Shown here: positions 26,299 through 34,707 of the stretch, piece by piece
Position numbering within the stretch: the first letter of the stretch is position 1
Layout: each line of letters opens with the position of its first letter
Translations under genes and position numbers: made by a program
Source: Oenococcus kitaharae
GTDB lineage: Bacteria > Bacillota > Bacilli > Lactobacillales > Lactobacillaceae
Direction: 5' to 3'
Assembly: GCF_025758695.1 (NCBI RefSeq)
Contig: NZ_JANJQP010000003.1
Coordinates: forward strand, 248,001 to 312,000
DNA length: 64,000 nucleotides
The notes under the pieces: generated by a model
What the model saw: the letters and a program-made list of their open reading frames with translations, nothing else
Databases searched by the model: none
Told to the model about the DNA's origin: nothing

Positions 26299-26486
26299 AG
26301 GCAATGAGTTGGTGCATCAACTGATAACTGATGCGATCCTAGTAGCCGGCAATCTGATAACTTGACTATTTCGAAATACTGTTTTTCGACCAAATGATAC
26401 CTGGATGATTGCAAGGCTGTTAAGCATGATAGAACTCATTGCGAAAATCTATCTATAAAATAGTGCCTGCCTTCGGGCGGGTTTTT
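26299..26486 (+). ncRNA. ssrS: 6S-RNA-like structured small RNA (about 190 nt)
   Basis: The transcript from about 26299 to the terminator has no ORF. It can fold into one long interrupted hairpin. The closing stem is GCAATGAGTT (26301-26310) with AACTCATTGC (26433-26442). A large asymmetric bubble follows (26311-26343 opposite 26419-26432), with a small GCATCA/TGATGC hairpin in its 5' strand. Then AGCC/GGCT and GCAATC/GATTGC pairs make an inner stem. This is the 6S RNA plan, a mimic of an open promoter that holds RNA polymerase in stationary phase. The length and strong promoter fit. The call rests on fold and context only; no consensus-model search was possible. Confidence 0.55.
26466..26486 (+). 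terminator. Terminator of the 6S-like RNA
   Basis: CCTGCC-TTCG-GGCGGG hairpin followed by five T residues. Confidence 0.85.
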
Positions 26487-26504
26487 ATTTGCGCAATTAA
26501 GGGC

Positions 26505-26532
26505 TTGCAAAGGTACCATTCCGGGTTATACT
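26505..26532 (+). promoter_or_regulatory. Promoter of the thrS T-box leader
   Basis: -35 TTGCAA (26505-26510), 16-bp spacer and -10 TATACT (26527-26532). Confidence 0.6.
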
Positions 26533-26538
26533 TATAGA

Positions 26539-26742
26539 CATCGAGACCAGAAGCCGCAGTTGTTTGTTACAGAAAATCGGGATTGATGAAAGCCGACACA
26601 GATCAACGCGAAACTGACTAGCTCTAATAAATCACAAATAAAAGACCAAAGAGGTCGTCATTTTTATGGCGATGAAGTTGGGTGGTACCGCGTTGAAAGA
26701 CGTCCCTCACTAGTTTTAGCGAAGGGCATTTTTATTTTTTGA
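26539..26742 (+). promoter_or_regulatory. T-box riboswitch controlling thrS-pepC
   Basis: The 200-nt leader carries the conserved T-box core GTTGGGTGGTACCGCG (26677-26692), which pairs with the acceptor end of uncharged tRNA. It is followed by a terminator stem (CCCT...AGGG with a T-run, about 26700-26738) that competes with the antiterminator. The 5' portion can form the long stem I. Given the downstream gene, the specifier should be a Thr codon; I did not fix its position. Uncharged tRNA-Thr would allow read-through. Confidence 0.92.
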
Positions 26743-26748
26743 GGAATT

Positions 26749-28737
26749 ATGGCAGATTTTAAATTAACGATGCCCGATGGCAGCATTAAAGACATCAATC
26801 AAGAAACGACTCCAATGCAGATTGCTCAGGCAATCAGCCCGTCACTAGCAAAAAGGTCGGTAGCAGCTCGAGTGGACAAGCATTACATTGGTATGAACGA
26901 AGCAATTCGTTTTAGCGGCCAATTCAAATTAGTCACAAAAGACGAAGACGAGGCTTTGGACATTCTGCGGCATTCGACTGCACACCTTCTAGCTCAGGCT
27001 TTGCGCCATTTGCACCCGAAGATCCATTTGGGTGTCGGCCCATCGATTTCAAACGGCTTTTATTACGATACAGATGATTCTGGTGAATCAGACAAACAAG
27101 TTGCGGCAGACGAATTCCCGGCTATCGAAGCTGAGATGGCTAAAATTGTCAAAGCAGATTTGCCGATTAATAATCGTCCCGTTTCACGTCAAGAAGCTTT
27201 GCAAATTTTTGCTGATGACCCATACAAGGTAGAGCTGATTAATGATCTTCCTGAAGACGAAGAAATTACAATTGCTGTTCAAGGCGATTATACAGATCTT
27301 GACCGTGGTGGTTTGGTGCCGTCGACAGGCTGGATCAAACACTTTGCACTGTCTTCAGTGGCCGGCGCTTATTGGCGCGGCAAATCTGATAACCCAATGA
27401 TGCAGCGTATTTACGGTTTGTCTGAATGGACGGCTGAAGATCTGCAGGCTCAACAGACAGCTATTACAGAGCGCAAAGAGCGCGATCACCGGACGATCGG
27501 CCGGCAAATGGAGCTGTTTTTCACGAACCAGGAAATTGGTGCCGGTTTGCCTGTCTGGCTGCCAAATGGTGCTGCGATTCGTCGTACGATTGAGGACTAT
27601 GTGGCTGAAAAAGAGCGTGAGAATGGTTATCTGCATGTTTACACGCCGGTTGTTTCCAACCTTGATCTCTACAAGCGTTCTGGACACTGGGATCATTATC
27701 GTGATGACATGTTCCCGCCGATGAAAGCCGATGATGGCGAGGAGTTGGAGCTGCGTCCGATGAACTGCCCATCGCATATCGAAGTCTTCGAACATGAACC
27801 GCGTTCATACCGCGACCTGCCTTACCGCATTGCTGAATTCGGCCAGATGCACCGTTGGGAGAAATCTGGTGCCTTGACTGGCCTGTCGCGTGTTCGTGAA
27901 ATGACGCTCAACGATGGCCACACGGTTGTCGCACCTGAACAAGTTGAATCTGAATTCAAGGAAATTCTGCGTTTGATCCGTGAAGTTTATGTTGATTTTG
28001 GTTTCACAGACAAAGATTATCGTTTCCGCCTTTCATACCGCGATCCGAAGAATACGAAGAAATATTATGACGATGACGCCATGTGGGAGCACGCACAAGC
28101 CGCTTTGAAACGCGCGATGGACGACATGCACTTGGATTATTTTGAAGCCGAAGGCGAAGCTGCTTTCTACGGGCCAAAGCTTGATATCCAGTTCCGGACA
28201 GCTCTGGGTAACGAAGAAACCATGTCAACGATCCAATTGGACTTCTTATTGCCAGAACGCTTTGACATGAAATACACGGGTGAAGACGGACAGGACCATC
28301 GTCCAGTTCTGATTCACCGTGGCGTTGTCGGTACGATGGAACGTTTTGTGGCTTTCTTAATTGAAAAATACAAGGGTCAATTCCCGACTTGGCTGGCACC
28401 TGTACAGGCTGTGATTATTCCAGTTAATTACGGTGCTCACGGCAATTACGCGCAAAGTATTTACAGCCGCTTGATGAAAGACGGCCGCCGGATTAAGTTT
28501 GACAAGCGTGATGAAAAACTGGGATATTTGATTCGTGACGCGCAAGTCAGTCTGAAAACACCTTATATCCTTGTTGTTGGGGATCAGGAAGTTCAGAATG
28601 GGACGGTCACAGTTAGATTACGCGGCAGCGATAAGACACAAGAAATGTCTGTCGACGAGTTCGAAAAGCTGATTAATAGTGACGTGGCTAATTACTCAAA
28701 GGGTAGCGAAAAAGTGCAGGAGATGTTAAGTAAATGA
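26749..28737 (+). CDS. thrS: Threonyl-tRNA synthetase
   Basis: It charges tRNA-Thr and edits mischarged Ser. The 662-residue protein has an N-terminal TGS domain (about 1-62) and the editing domain with [16 protein letters not shown] (about 71-86, metal-binding His residues). The class II core follows with [12 protein letters not shown] (zinc-binding Cys), [28 protein letters not shown] (motif 2) and [17 protein letters not shown] (motif 3), then an anticodon-binding domain. GAGGA precedes the ATG. It lies behind a T-box, so it is induced by uncharged tRNA-Thr. pepC overlaps its stop by ATGA. Confidence 0.97.
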   Translation: MADFKLTMPDGSIKDINQETTPMQIAQAISPSLAKRSVAARVDKHYIGMNEAIRFSGQFKLVTKDEDEALDILRHSTAHLLAQALRHLHPKIHLGVGPSISNGFYYDTDDSGESDKQVAADEFPAIEAEMAKIVKADLPINNRPVSRQEALQIFADDPYKVELINDLPEDEEITIAVQGDYTDLDRGGLVPSTGWIKHFALSSVAGAYWRGKSDNPMMQRIYGLSEWTAEDLQAQQTAITERKERDHRTIGRQMELFFTNQEIGAGLPVWLPNGAAIRRTIEDYVAEKERENGYLHVYTPVVSNLDLYKRSGHWDHYRDDMFPPMKADDGEELELRPMNCPSHIEVFEHEPRSYRDLPYRIAEFGQMHRWEKSGALTGLSRVREMTLNDGHTVVAPEQVESEFKEILRLIREVYVDFGFTDKDYRFRLSYRDPKNTKKYYDDDAMWEHAQAALKRAMDDMHLDYFEAEGEAAFYGPKLDIQFRTALGNEETMSTIQLDFLLPERFDMKYTGEDGQDHRPVLIHRGVVGTMERFVAFLIEKYKGQFPTWLAPVQAVIIPVNYGAHGNYAQSIYSRLMKDGRRIKFDKRDEKLGYLIRDAQVSLKTPYILVVGDQEVQNGTVTVRLRGSDKTQEMSVDEFEKLINSDVANYSKGSEKVQEMLSK

Positions 28738-30074
28738 CAGAAATTTCATTGGAGCAGATCAAAGAATTCGACAAAGGTTTGAAAAGTTTTCCAGCCGCTA
28801 ATGCGATTCATCGTGCCATCAGCAGCAACGGTATCAATAAAGCGACTTTAGACCCTAAAGCGGCGATTCAGTCCCAGCCGGTTTTTTCAGTCGAGGTTAA
28901 GACAGGAAAAGTTGCCAATCAGATGGCCTCAGGCCGCTGCTGGATGTTTGCGGCTTTGAACACGATGCGGCATCATACAGCTGATTTATTCAATATTTCA
29001 GACAAATTTGAATTGTCGCAGAGTTACACTTTTTTCTGGGACAAATTTGAAAAAGCTAATTATTTTTACAATAATGTTGTGAAAACAGCTGATTTACCGC
29101 TTGATGACCGCAAAGTTTCCTATTTGATGGCAACGCCTCAGCAGGATGGCGGCCAGTGGGATATGATTTGCGCCATTATTGAAAAATACGGCCTTGTGCC
29201 ACAGAGTGTTTTTCCTGAAAGCTATGATTCCAGCCACTCATTTCCTCTGAACCGGCTTTTTAATCGTAAATTGCGCAAAGATGCTGTCGAATTGCGTTCC
29301 TTGGCTGCACAGAAGTCTAATCAAGCTGAAATTGATGAGAAAATCAAAGAATTCAATTCAGATAACTATCGTTTGCTGAGTTTGGTTTTTGGCGATCCGG
29401 CTGATGTTGCTCACTTTGACTTCGAGTATCGTGACGAAGATAAGAATTATCATCTAGAAAAAGGTTTGACACCAAAGAGCTTTTTTGAGAAGTTTGTGAA
29501 TCAGAACTTAGAAGACTATGTCTCGATCATTAATGCGCCGACGGCCGACAAGCCATACAACAAGACCTATACGATTGAAAATCTTGGCAATGTTGTTGGC
29601 GGCCGTGAGGTCAAACATTTAAATGTTGAGCTGGATACTTTCAAGCAATTGGCTGTTTCTCAATTGAAGGATGGCCAGTCTGTCTGGTTTGGTGTCGATA
29701 TGGGTCCTCAGGTGGATCGCGATTCTGGCATCATGGATTTGGATAACTTTGCTCAAGAAGATGCCTTGGGGATTGATTTAGGACTTTCTAAGGCTGAGCA
29801 GTTAGATTACGGTGATTCTTTGATGACCCACGCCATGGTTTTAACTGGTGTTGATTTGGATGAGAATGGCAAGCCTTTGCGCTGGAAGGTGGAAAATTCC
29901 TGGGGCGAAAAAGCCGGGAAAAACGGCTACTTTGTCATGTCTGACGCCTGGATGAGCTTGTATGCCTATCAAGTTGTTGTCAATAAAAAATACTTGTCGC
30001 CAGAGCTTGCTCAAGCTCAAAGTGCCTCACCGAAAATTCTCGATCCGTGGGATCCAATGGGTGCGCTGGCTTAA
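28734..30074 (+). CDS. pepC: Aminopeptidase C (C1B bleomycin-hydrolase family)
   Basis: PepC is a cytoplasmic cysteine aminopeptidase that releases N-terminal residues from peptides. The 446-residue protein shows the papain-like triad: Gln63 and Cys69 in [15 protein letters not shown], the catalytic His in THAMVLTG, and Asn in [21 protein letters not shown]. The C-terminus ([10 protein letters not shown]) is the family's active-site-reaching tail. Its ATG overlaps the thrS stop, so it is translationally coupled and falls under the same T-box. Peptide breakdown would be raised when charged tRNA-Thr is short. A terminator follows. Confidence 0.95.
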   Translation: MTEISLEQIKEFDKGLKSFPAANAIHRAISSNGINKATLDPKAAIQSQPVFSVEVKTGKVANQMASGRCWMFAALNTMRHHTADLFNISDKFELSQSYTFFWDKFEKANYFYNNVVKTADLPLDDRKVSYLMATPQQDGGQWDMICAIIEKYGLVPQSVFPESYDSSHSFPLNRLFNRKLRKDAVELRSLAAQKSNQAEIDEKIKEFNSDNYRLLSLVFGDPADVAHFDFEYRDEDKNYHLEKGLTPKSFFEKFVNQNLEDYVSIINAPTADKPYNKTYTIENLGNVVGGREVKHLNVELDTFKQLAVSQLKDGQSVWFGVDMGPQVDRDSGIMDLDNFAQEDALGIDLGLSKAEQLDYGDSLMTHAMVLTGVDLDENGKPLRWKVENSWGEKAGKNGYFVMSDAWMSLYAYQVVVNKKYLSPELAQAQSASPKILDPWDPMGALA

Positions 30075-30086
30075 GTAGATTCTTCT

Positions 30087-30113
30087 AAAACCGCACCGTT
30101 GTGCGGTTTTTTT
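30087..30113 (+). terminator. Terminator of thrS-pepC
   Basis: AACCGCAC-CGTT-GTGCGGTT hairpin with a T-run. Confidence 0.9.
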
Positions 30114-30323
30114 ATTTGCTAGAATTTTATGGTTTGCAGTCTTGCCGCCCTTGGCGTTAGAATAATCCCATGCCTGATGCTAAAAGGGCGACTATCCAAA
30201 AGTAAGATGGCTGATATTTTTAATATTCAGTCAAAGTTTTTATCAAAAATGAAACAAAGTAGATCTTTGAAAGATTGTTTTTTTGATAGATTCATCATGA
30301 AAAATATAAATGGAGGAAACAAT

Positions 30324-31511
30324 TTGGTACTTGAAAAAACATTATATCGTGAGCTGTTCAATCACGCTTTTGCTAAAAGCATCAAAGTGAATTATTGGGA
30401 TGATACGACAGAGTCATATGGAGAAGGTGATCCGCTTGCAACGATATCTATCCATAACCCTATTCCGATTTCCGATCTCACGAGTCAACCGACACTGACC
30501 TTGGCTGAAGCTTACATGAGTAAGCAGATTGAGGTTTCTGGATCGGTTCAGGAATTGATTGCGGCTGCTTACCAGGCCCACGGCAGTTTTTTAACCAGTG
30601 CAAAATTTGCTAAGTTTTTGCCAAAAATGTCTCATTCAAGAAAAGCCAGCAAAAGTGAAATTCAAAGTCACTACGATATTGGCAATGATTTTTATGCTAA
30701 ATGGTTGGATCCGAGCATGACCTATTCCTGTGCCTACTTTAAATCCGACAGCGATTCATTGGAAGAGGCACAGTTGAATAAAGTTCATCATGTTTTAAAT
30801 AAATTGGACGCTCAGCCGGGCCGTCGCTTAGTTGATATTGGCAGTGGCTGGGGCACGTTGATTATGATTGCGGCCAAGGAATATGGTTTAAAAACACTTG
30901 GCGTGACCCTTAGTCAGGAACAATACGACTATACACAGGCTCAGATTAAAAAAGAAGGTCTGGAGAGTCAGGTTGAAGTACGATTGATGGATTACCGTGA
31001 TCTGAAAGGCGAGAAATTTGATTACGTGACCTCGATTGGCATGTTTGAGCACGTGGGTAAAGAGAATTTAGCTGAGTATTTGCAGGTTGTCAAAGATATC
31101 TTAGTGGATAACGGTGTTGCCTTGATTCACGGGATTACCGGTCAGCATAAAGGTGTGGGTGTCGATCCCTTCTTGAATAAGTACATTTTCCCAGGCGGAT
31201 ACATCCCTAACGTCGAAGAAATGCTGGGCCATGTGATGGACGCTGGTTTACAGTTGGACGACCTTGAACCATTACGGCGCCATTATCAAAAGACTTTGGA
31301 AATTTGGCATGCTAATTTTAAAAAAGTCTACGATCAGGTCATTGATTCCTATGGTGAGCCCTTCGCTCGCATGTGGGACCTGTATTTGCAGGGGGCTGCT
31401 GGCTCTTTTGAAGGCGGTAATATTGACGTGATGCAGTTCTTGATTTCAAATGGCGCTAGTTCGACCGGCTTGCCGATGACACGCAAGTATATTTACGCAA
31501 AAGAAGATTGA
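30324..31511 (+). CDS. cfa: Cyclopropane-fatty-acyl-phospholipid synthase
   Basis: Cfa methylenates unsaturated acyl chains in membrane phospholipids using S-adenosylmethionine, a key acid and ethanol tolerance trait in Oenococcus. The 395-residue protein has SHYDIGNDFYAKWLDPSMTYSCAYF before the SAM-binding motif VDIGSGWGTLIMIAAKEYG (about 170-188), and the CMAS core GMFEHVGKENLAEY. The frame is open further left, but GGAGG at 30312-30316 points to TTG 30324 (protein starting MVLEKTLYRELFNHAF). The region 30114-30323 has no other gene; the promoter is not clear to me. A terminator follows. Confidence 0.95.
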   Translation: MVLEKTLYRELFNHAFAKSIKVNYWDDTTESYGEGDPLATISIHNPIPISDLTSQPTLTLAEAYMSKQIEVSGSVQELIAAAYQAHGSFLTSAKFAKFLPKMSHSRKASKSEIQSHYDIGNDFYAKWLDPSMTYSCAYFKSDSDSLEEAQLNKVHHVLNKLDAQPGRRLVDIGSGWGTLIMIAAKEYGLKTLGVTLSQEQYDYTQAQIKKEGLESQVEVRLMDYRDLKGEKFDYVTSIGMFEHVGKENLAEYLQVVKDILVDNGVALIHGITGQHKGVGVDPFLNKYIFPGGYIPNVEEMLGHVMDAGLQLDDLEPLRRHYQKTLEIWHANFKKVYDQVIDSYGEPFARMWDLYLQGAAGSFEGGNIDVMQFLISNGASSTGLPMTRKYIYAKED

Positions 31512-31518
31512 TTTGGTA

Positions 31519-31542
31519 AACACTCTGGGAAGAGTGTTTTTA
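31519..31542 (+). terminator. Terminator of cfa
   Basis: AACACTCT/AGAGTGTT stem with a GGGA loop and a T-run. Confidence 0.85.
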
Positions 31543-31554
31543 TTTGCTCAATTT

Positions 31555-31613
31555 TCACAAGTTGGTTAATAAATTATATAATGAACGTGGAACCTGAATT
31601 GTTAGCGCTTACA
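31555..31613 (+). promoter_or_regulatory. Promoter and cre-like site of the small membrane protein gene
   Basis: -35 TTCACA (31555-31560), 16-bp spacer and -10 TATAAT (31577-31582). TGTTAGCGCTTACA (31600-31613), one mismatch from the cre consensus, lies about 12 nt after the predicted start, a roadblock position for CcpA. Confidence 0.6.
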
Positions 31614-31671
31614 TAAGAAGAAGTGCCTACGTGTCGGGTAATTATTATTAAACGGTATCTCGGAGGTCCAC

Positions 31672-32205
31672 ATGAACTTTATTCGTGATCATACAATGTA
31701 TGCCGCCATTTTTGGATTTTTTGCTTTTGTCTGGTTTGGCTGGGCACAGGAAAATCCTCGCCCGGAATGGCGTTGGTGGCTGGCTATTTTGTCAATTGTG
31801 GCTTTAGGAATTGCGATATGGGGTGGTATTTTAAGCGTGTACCATTGGCATGATGCTTCGGCTTTAAGTGAAGGAAAAAATTTTGTTTGGTATCTGATTT
31901 TTTTCTATGCGGAACTGTTGTTTGCAGTCATTGGTGTCATACTGCTGGTGTATTTGAAGCAAATGAGTTGGACCGTGGTTTGGGTCAGTGCGGTTGTAGC
32001 GATTCATTTTATTGCTTTGGCTTTTGTTTTTCAGGATTCAGGATTATTTATTCTGACGGCGGCGATGCTGTTGGTAACGCTGCTGGCTCATCCTATTGCG
32101 ACCTATTTTCAGGTTGCTAATAGCGCAATAACGGGTATTGGAAACGGTATTCTGCTGGTTATCTTTGCTGTAAGAGGGCTGATTTTGTTTTTCCAGGCCG
32201 GCTGA
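31672..32205 (+). CDS. Small polytopic membrane protein of unknown function
   Basis: The 177-residue protein has six hydrophobic segments (about 10-25, 34-55, 67-90, 98-115, 120-140 and 150-173) with short loops. There are several Trp residues near the membrane edges, including WRWW near residues 33-36. GGAGG precedes the ATG. It stands alone between cfa and tRNA-Glu and has its own promoter with a cre-like site, so it is probably glucose-repressed. I do not recognise a family with certainty. Confidence 0.6.
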   Translation: MNFIRDHTMYAAIFGFFAFVWFGWAQENPRPEWRWWLAILSIVALGIAIWGGILSVYHWHDASALSEGKNFVWYLIFFYAELLFAVIGVILLVYLKQMSWTVVWVSAVVAIHFIALAFVFQDSGLFILTAAMLLVTLLAHPIATYFQVANSAITGIGNGILLVIFAVRGLILFFQAG

Positions 32206-32214
32206 TAAGTCAAC

Positions 32215-32239
32215 AAAAAAGCGTTCTAGACGAACGCTC
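32215..32239 (-). terminator. Terminator of tRNA-Glu
   Basis: GCGTTC/GAACGC hairpin with loop TAGAC, followed leftward by a run of six T residues on the minus strand. Confidence 0.7.
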
Positions 32240-32252
32240 TTAATGTTTGATA

Positions 32253-32324
32253 TAGCTCCAATGGGGATCGAACCCATGATTCCGCGCTGAGAACGCGACG
32301 TCTTAGCCACTTGACCATGGAGCC
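32253..32324 (-). tRNA. tRNA-Glu, anticodon CUC
   Basis: A 72-nt cloverleaf on the minus strand. The acceptor GGCTCCA/TGGAGCT contains one G-T pair and is followed by discriminator A. The D arm is GTCAAGTGGCTAAGAC. The anticodon stem TCGCG/CGCGG encloses loop TTCTCAG, giving CUC (GAG codon), and the T loop is TTCGATC. A separate CUC isoacceptor supplements the usual UUC tRNA-Glu. Confidence 0.93.
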
Positions 32325-32410
32325 AAAGCACGTTTAATATTGTAACAAAAAAAACAGCGAACAGCTCGTTTGCTAAGCAGGATACCCCAATCTTAGCGAC
32401 AAAAGCGGCA

Positions 32411-32419
32411 TGTTATAAT
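32411..32419 (+). promoter_or_regulatory. tmRNA extended -10 promoter
   Basis: TGT-TATAAT at 32411-32419, about 15 nt before the mature 5' end. Confidence 0.7.
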
Positions 32420-32434
32420 AGATGTGTGCCATTC

Positions 32435-32779
32435 GGGGTAGTTCCGGAATTCGACAGGTTATTACAAACATGGACGGCGCTTCCGTTTGTCGGGTCATAG
32501 ACTGCAGAAATAACTGCAAAAAATAATGAACCATCTTACGCATTAGCTGCTTGATCGCAGTCGCGTAGCCCTTTGTTGAGTCCACGGCAACATTTTCGGC
32601 TTGATAGTGGATCTGCTGACAAGGCTTCTGTTCGGAGCCGACTTGGTGAAAACGAATCGAACTAGTCTTTTATCCAGAAGTTAGCAACTTGGTCTAAGGC
32701 GAATTTGTTTGTTAACTATAAGCGTAGATGTTTATGTGATTGAATAATTTGGACATGGGTTCGACTCCCATCTACTCCA
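32435..32779 (+). ncRNA. ssrA: tmRNA (transfer-messenger RNA)
   Basis: tmRNA with SmpB rescues stalled ribosomes and tags the nascent peptide. The 5' end GGGGTAG pairs with CTACTCC at the 3' end, next to a T arm GGGTTCGACTCCC, forming the tRNA-like part. The tag reading frame (32516-32554) encodes AKNNEPSYALAA then TGA, the form expected for Oenococcus. Pseudoknot-forming segments lie between the tag and the 3' half. Length is about 345 nt. A terminator hairpin follows at once. Confidence 0.97.
32516..32554 (+). CDS. tmRNA proteolysis tag
   Basis: GCA is the resume codon. The 12 codons give AKNNEPSYALAA, ending in the ALAA degron recognised by Clp proteases. The clpC gene is elsewhere in the window. 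Confidence 0.92.
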   Translation, partial: AKNNEPSYALAA

Positions 32780-32783
32780 TTTA

Positions 32784-32820
32784 GGCCCCTTGTCAGTAAA
32801 AGCTGATAGGGGGCTTTTTT
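32784..32820 (+). terminator. Terminator of tmRNA
   Basis: GCCCCT/AGGGGGC with an internal TCAG/CTGA stem, followed by six T residues. Confidence 0.85.
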
Positions 32821-32884
32821 GCGTCTAAACGCAGTCATGGCAAGGATTCCAGCCTTCTCTATGTTTCCCTATTTTTCTCTGATT

Positions 32885-32922
32885 TTTTGCCACTTTTGCC
32901 ACATTTTAAATTTTTTTGCCAC
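32885..32922 (+). repeat. Three copies of TTTTGCCAC downstream of tmRNA
   Basis: Copies lie at 32885-32893, 32894-32902 (tandem) and 32914-32922. The 320-bp gap 32821-33140 has no other gene. Short direct repeats beside a tmRNA 3' end recall integrase arm-type sites, but no integrase or duplicated tmRNA end is visible. Confidence 0.45.
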
Positions 32923-33140
32923 ATTGATCACACTGTGAACTGAAAAAAGTTTTTTCATGGCGTCTGGTATGCTCATTCACGCCATTAAAAATTCCGTGAA
33001 AAGTGTTTGGATGAATTGCTGCACATTATGCTAAAAAATTTTATTACCGCATTTAAAAAAATCAGATATATCTGGACGCAATAAATACTTGCTAGGTAAA
33101 GTTGGCCAATCTCGTTATGCTTATGTTGAAGGAGAAAATC

Positions 33141-33719
33141 GTGGCCTTTAGCGAACTTATTTCTAAGAAAAGAAAAGAGCTGGGGATGACTCAAGAACAA
33201 GTAGCTCAACTGCTCCACGTTAATCGCCAGGCCGTTTCGAACTGGGAGAGGGGCAAAAATTATCCCGATTTGGATGTTCTGATTGAATTGAGTCGGGCCT
33301 ATGATCTGTCTCTGGATTTATTAATTAAAGGAGATGTGGGTATTTTGAAAAAAGTCAAAGAAGATGCACAAGAACTTCGTCGTCAAAGGAAAATTAGAAA
33401 GCTGGAATTTTCGTTACTGACTGTGACCCTGCTTTTGATTGTCATTCCTGTATCGTTCAATTTATTTAAGGTGCACAATATTTGGAATTCTCATTTGATA
33501 AACGCGCTACTTTTCGTACTGGTTATGTTTATCATGATTGCTTCTTGGATACTTTACCGTTTTATCTATCCCGGCCCAATCAATAAAAACGCGCCAATAT
33601 TTGTGCCGAAACAAATCGGCATTGGTTTGACAATTAACCCACAGAACCCGATCGGCCTGATCATTTGGATTCTGCTGATGATTGTGTTAATTATTATCTT
33701 TGTACCGAGGATTTTTTAA
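33141..33719 (+). CDS. XRE-family HTH regulator with C-terminal membrane segments
   Basis: The 192-residue protein has an N-terminal Cro/C1 helix-turn-helix (residues 5-60; MTQEQVAQLLHVNRQAVSNWERGKNYPDLDVLIELS). Next come an amphipathic linker rich in Lys and Arg and three membrane segments (about 85-108, 115-138 and 170-191). Membrane-tethered XRE proteins of this kind are common in lactobacilli and may sense envelope signals. GAAGGAG six bases before GTG 33141 sets the start; upstream in-frame ATG and TTG codons lack a ribosome-binding site. Its target is unknown. Confidence 0.82.
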   Translation: MAFSELISKKRKELGMTQEQVAQLLHVNRQAVSNWERGKNYPDLDVLIELSRAYDLSLDLLIKGDVGILKKVKEDAQELRRQRKIRKLEFSLLTVTLLLIVIPVSFNLFKVHNIWNSHLINALLFVLVMFIMIASWILYRFIYPGPINKNAPIFVPKQIGIGLTINPQNPIGLIIWILLMIVLIIIFVPRIF

Positions 33720-33756
33720 TTTTTCTCTCCCAGATTCTCTTTTTTTCTTTTTCCCC

Positions 33757-33787
33757 TTGACTTGAAGTGGACTTTAAGGTGTTTACT
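33757..33787 (+). promoter_or_regulatory. MerR-type promoter, site 1 (aldo-keto reductase operon)
   Basis: -35 TTGACT (33757-33762), 19-bp spacer and -10 TTTACT (33782-33787). The spacer carries the dyad CTTGAAGT-GG-ACTTTAAG. A 19-bp spacer with a central dyad is the hallmark of MerR-activated promoters. Confidence 0.7.
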
Positions 33788-33819
33788 GAATGGGTAAGTT
33801 AAAAAAGGAGTTATTCATA

Positions 33820-34674
33820 ATGGAATTTAAAACATTAAATGATGGCAACAAACTGCCTGTACTTGGTTTTGGGGTCTTTCAGATCCCGGATCCAAAACAA
33901 GCGGCCCAGGCCGTGGTCGATGCCATTAGTAGCGGCTACCGCTTGATTGATACAGCGGCTTCCTACGGCAACGAAGAAGCGGTTGGCAAAGGCATCAAGG
34001 AGTCAGGTGTTTCTCGTGATGAGCTGTTTATCACGACTAAGCTCTGGGTCTCTGATACAGGTTATGACGCCACGAAGAAGGCTTTTGAGACTTCGCTTAA
34101 AAAGCTGCAGTTAGACTACCTAGACCTGTATTTAATCCACCAGCCTTATGGCGATGTCTATGGTTCTTGGCGGGCCATGGAAGATCTAAAAAAAGAAGGC
34201 AAGGTCAAATCCATTGGCGTGTCCAACTTTGATTCCGACCGTGTCATGGATTTGATGCTCTATAACGACGTCACCCCAGCCGTGAACCAGATTGAGACCA
34301 GCCCTTGGACCCAGCAAAAAGACGCGGTGGCCTTCTTAGAAGATCACAACATCCAGCCGGAAGCCTGGGCGCCTTTTGCCGAAGGCAAGCATGAGATCTT
34401 TACCAACCCGGTCTTATCTGAAATCGGTGCTAAGTACAACAAGTCAGTGGGTCAAGTCATCTTGCGCTGGCTGACTCAGCGCGGCGTCATTGCCTTAGCT
34501 AAGTCCACGCATCAGACTCGTATGGCTGAAAACTTCAACAGCCTGGACTTTAAGCTCACGGATGACGAACTGACTGCGATCGCTGCTTTAGATAAAAAAG
34601 AGTCTCAGTTCTTTGACCACCGTGACCCGGCCGCTGTTGAACGTATCCACAGCTTAGTTCGGCACGTGGATTAA
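33820..34674 (+). CDS. Aldo-keto reductase (2,5-diketo-D-gluconate reductase type)
   Basis: AKRs reduce aldehydes and ketones with NADPH in the cytoplasm. The 284-residue TIM-barrel protein has the catalytic tetrad: Asp in LIDTAASYGNEE with Tyr, Lys in FITTKLWV, and His in YLIHQPYG. The NADPH site shows near the C-terminus (ALAKSTHQTRMAENFNSLDF). AAGGAG stands 9 nt before ATG 33820, preferred over an upstream ATG. It leads a run of four redox genes (AKR, cupin, carboxymuconolactone decarboxylase, SDR) behind a MerR-type promoter, suggesting carbonyl detoxification. The physiological substrate is unknown. Confidence 0.92.
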   Translation: MEFKTLNDGNKLPVLGFGVFQIPDPKQAAQAVVDAISSGYRLIDTAASYGNEEAVGKGIKESGVSRDELFITTKLWVSDTGYDATKKAFETSLKKLQLDYLDLYLIHQPYGDVYGSWRAMEDLKKEGKVKSIGVSNFDSDRVMDLMLYNDVTPAVNQIETSPWTQQKDAVAFLEDHNIQPEAWAPFAEGKHEIFTNPVLSEIGAKYNKSVGQVILRWLTQRGVIALAKSTHQTRMAENFNSLDFKLTDDELTAIAALDKKESQFFDHRDPAAVERIHSLVRHVD

Positions 34675-34707
34675 GGGAAAAGATCTAAACGATCACAAGG
34701 AGAAACA

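Noticed and set aside
27355-27808. Long minus-strand frames (95-146 codons) inside thrS.
   Set aside because: They mirror a strongly conserved coding region, lack ribosome-binding sites, and do not resemble known proteins.
30129-30323. A longer N-terminus for cfa (65 extra codons).
   Set aside because: There is no ribosome-binding site upstream, the extra residues do not resemble Cfa, and GGAGG points to TTG 30324.
32044-32331. A 95-codon minus-strand frame covering the end of the membrane protein gene and tRNA-Glu.
   Set aside because: It runs through a tRNA gene and terminator and has no protein-like features; it is a chance frame.
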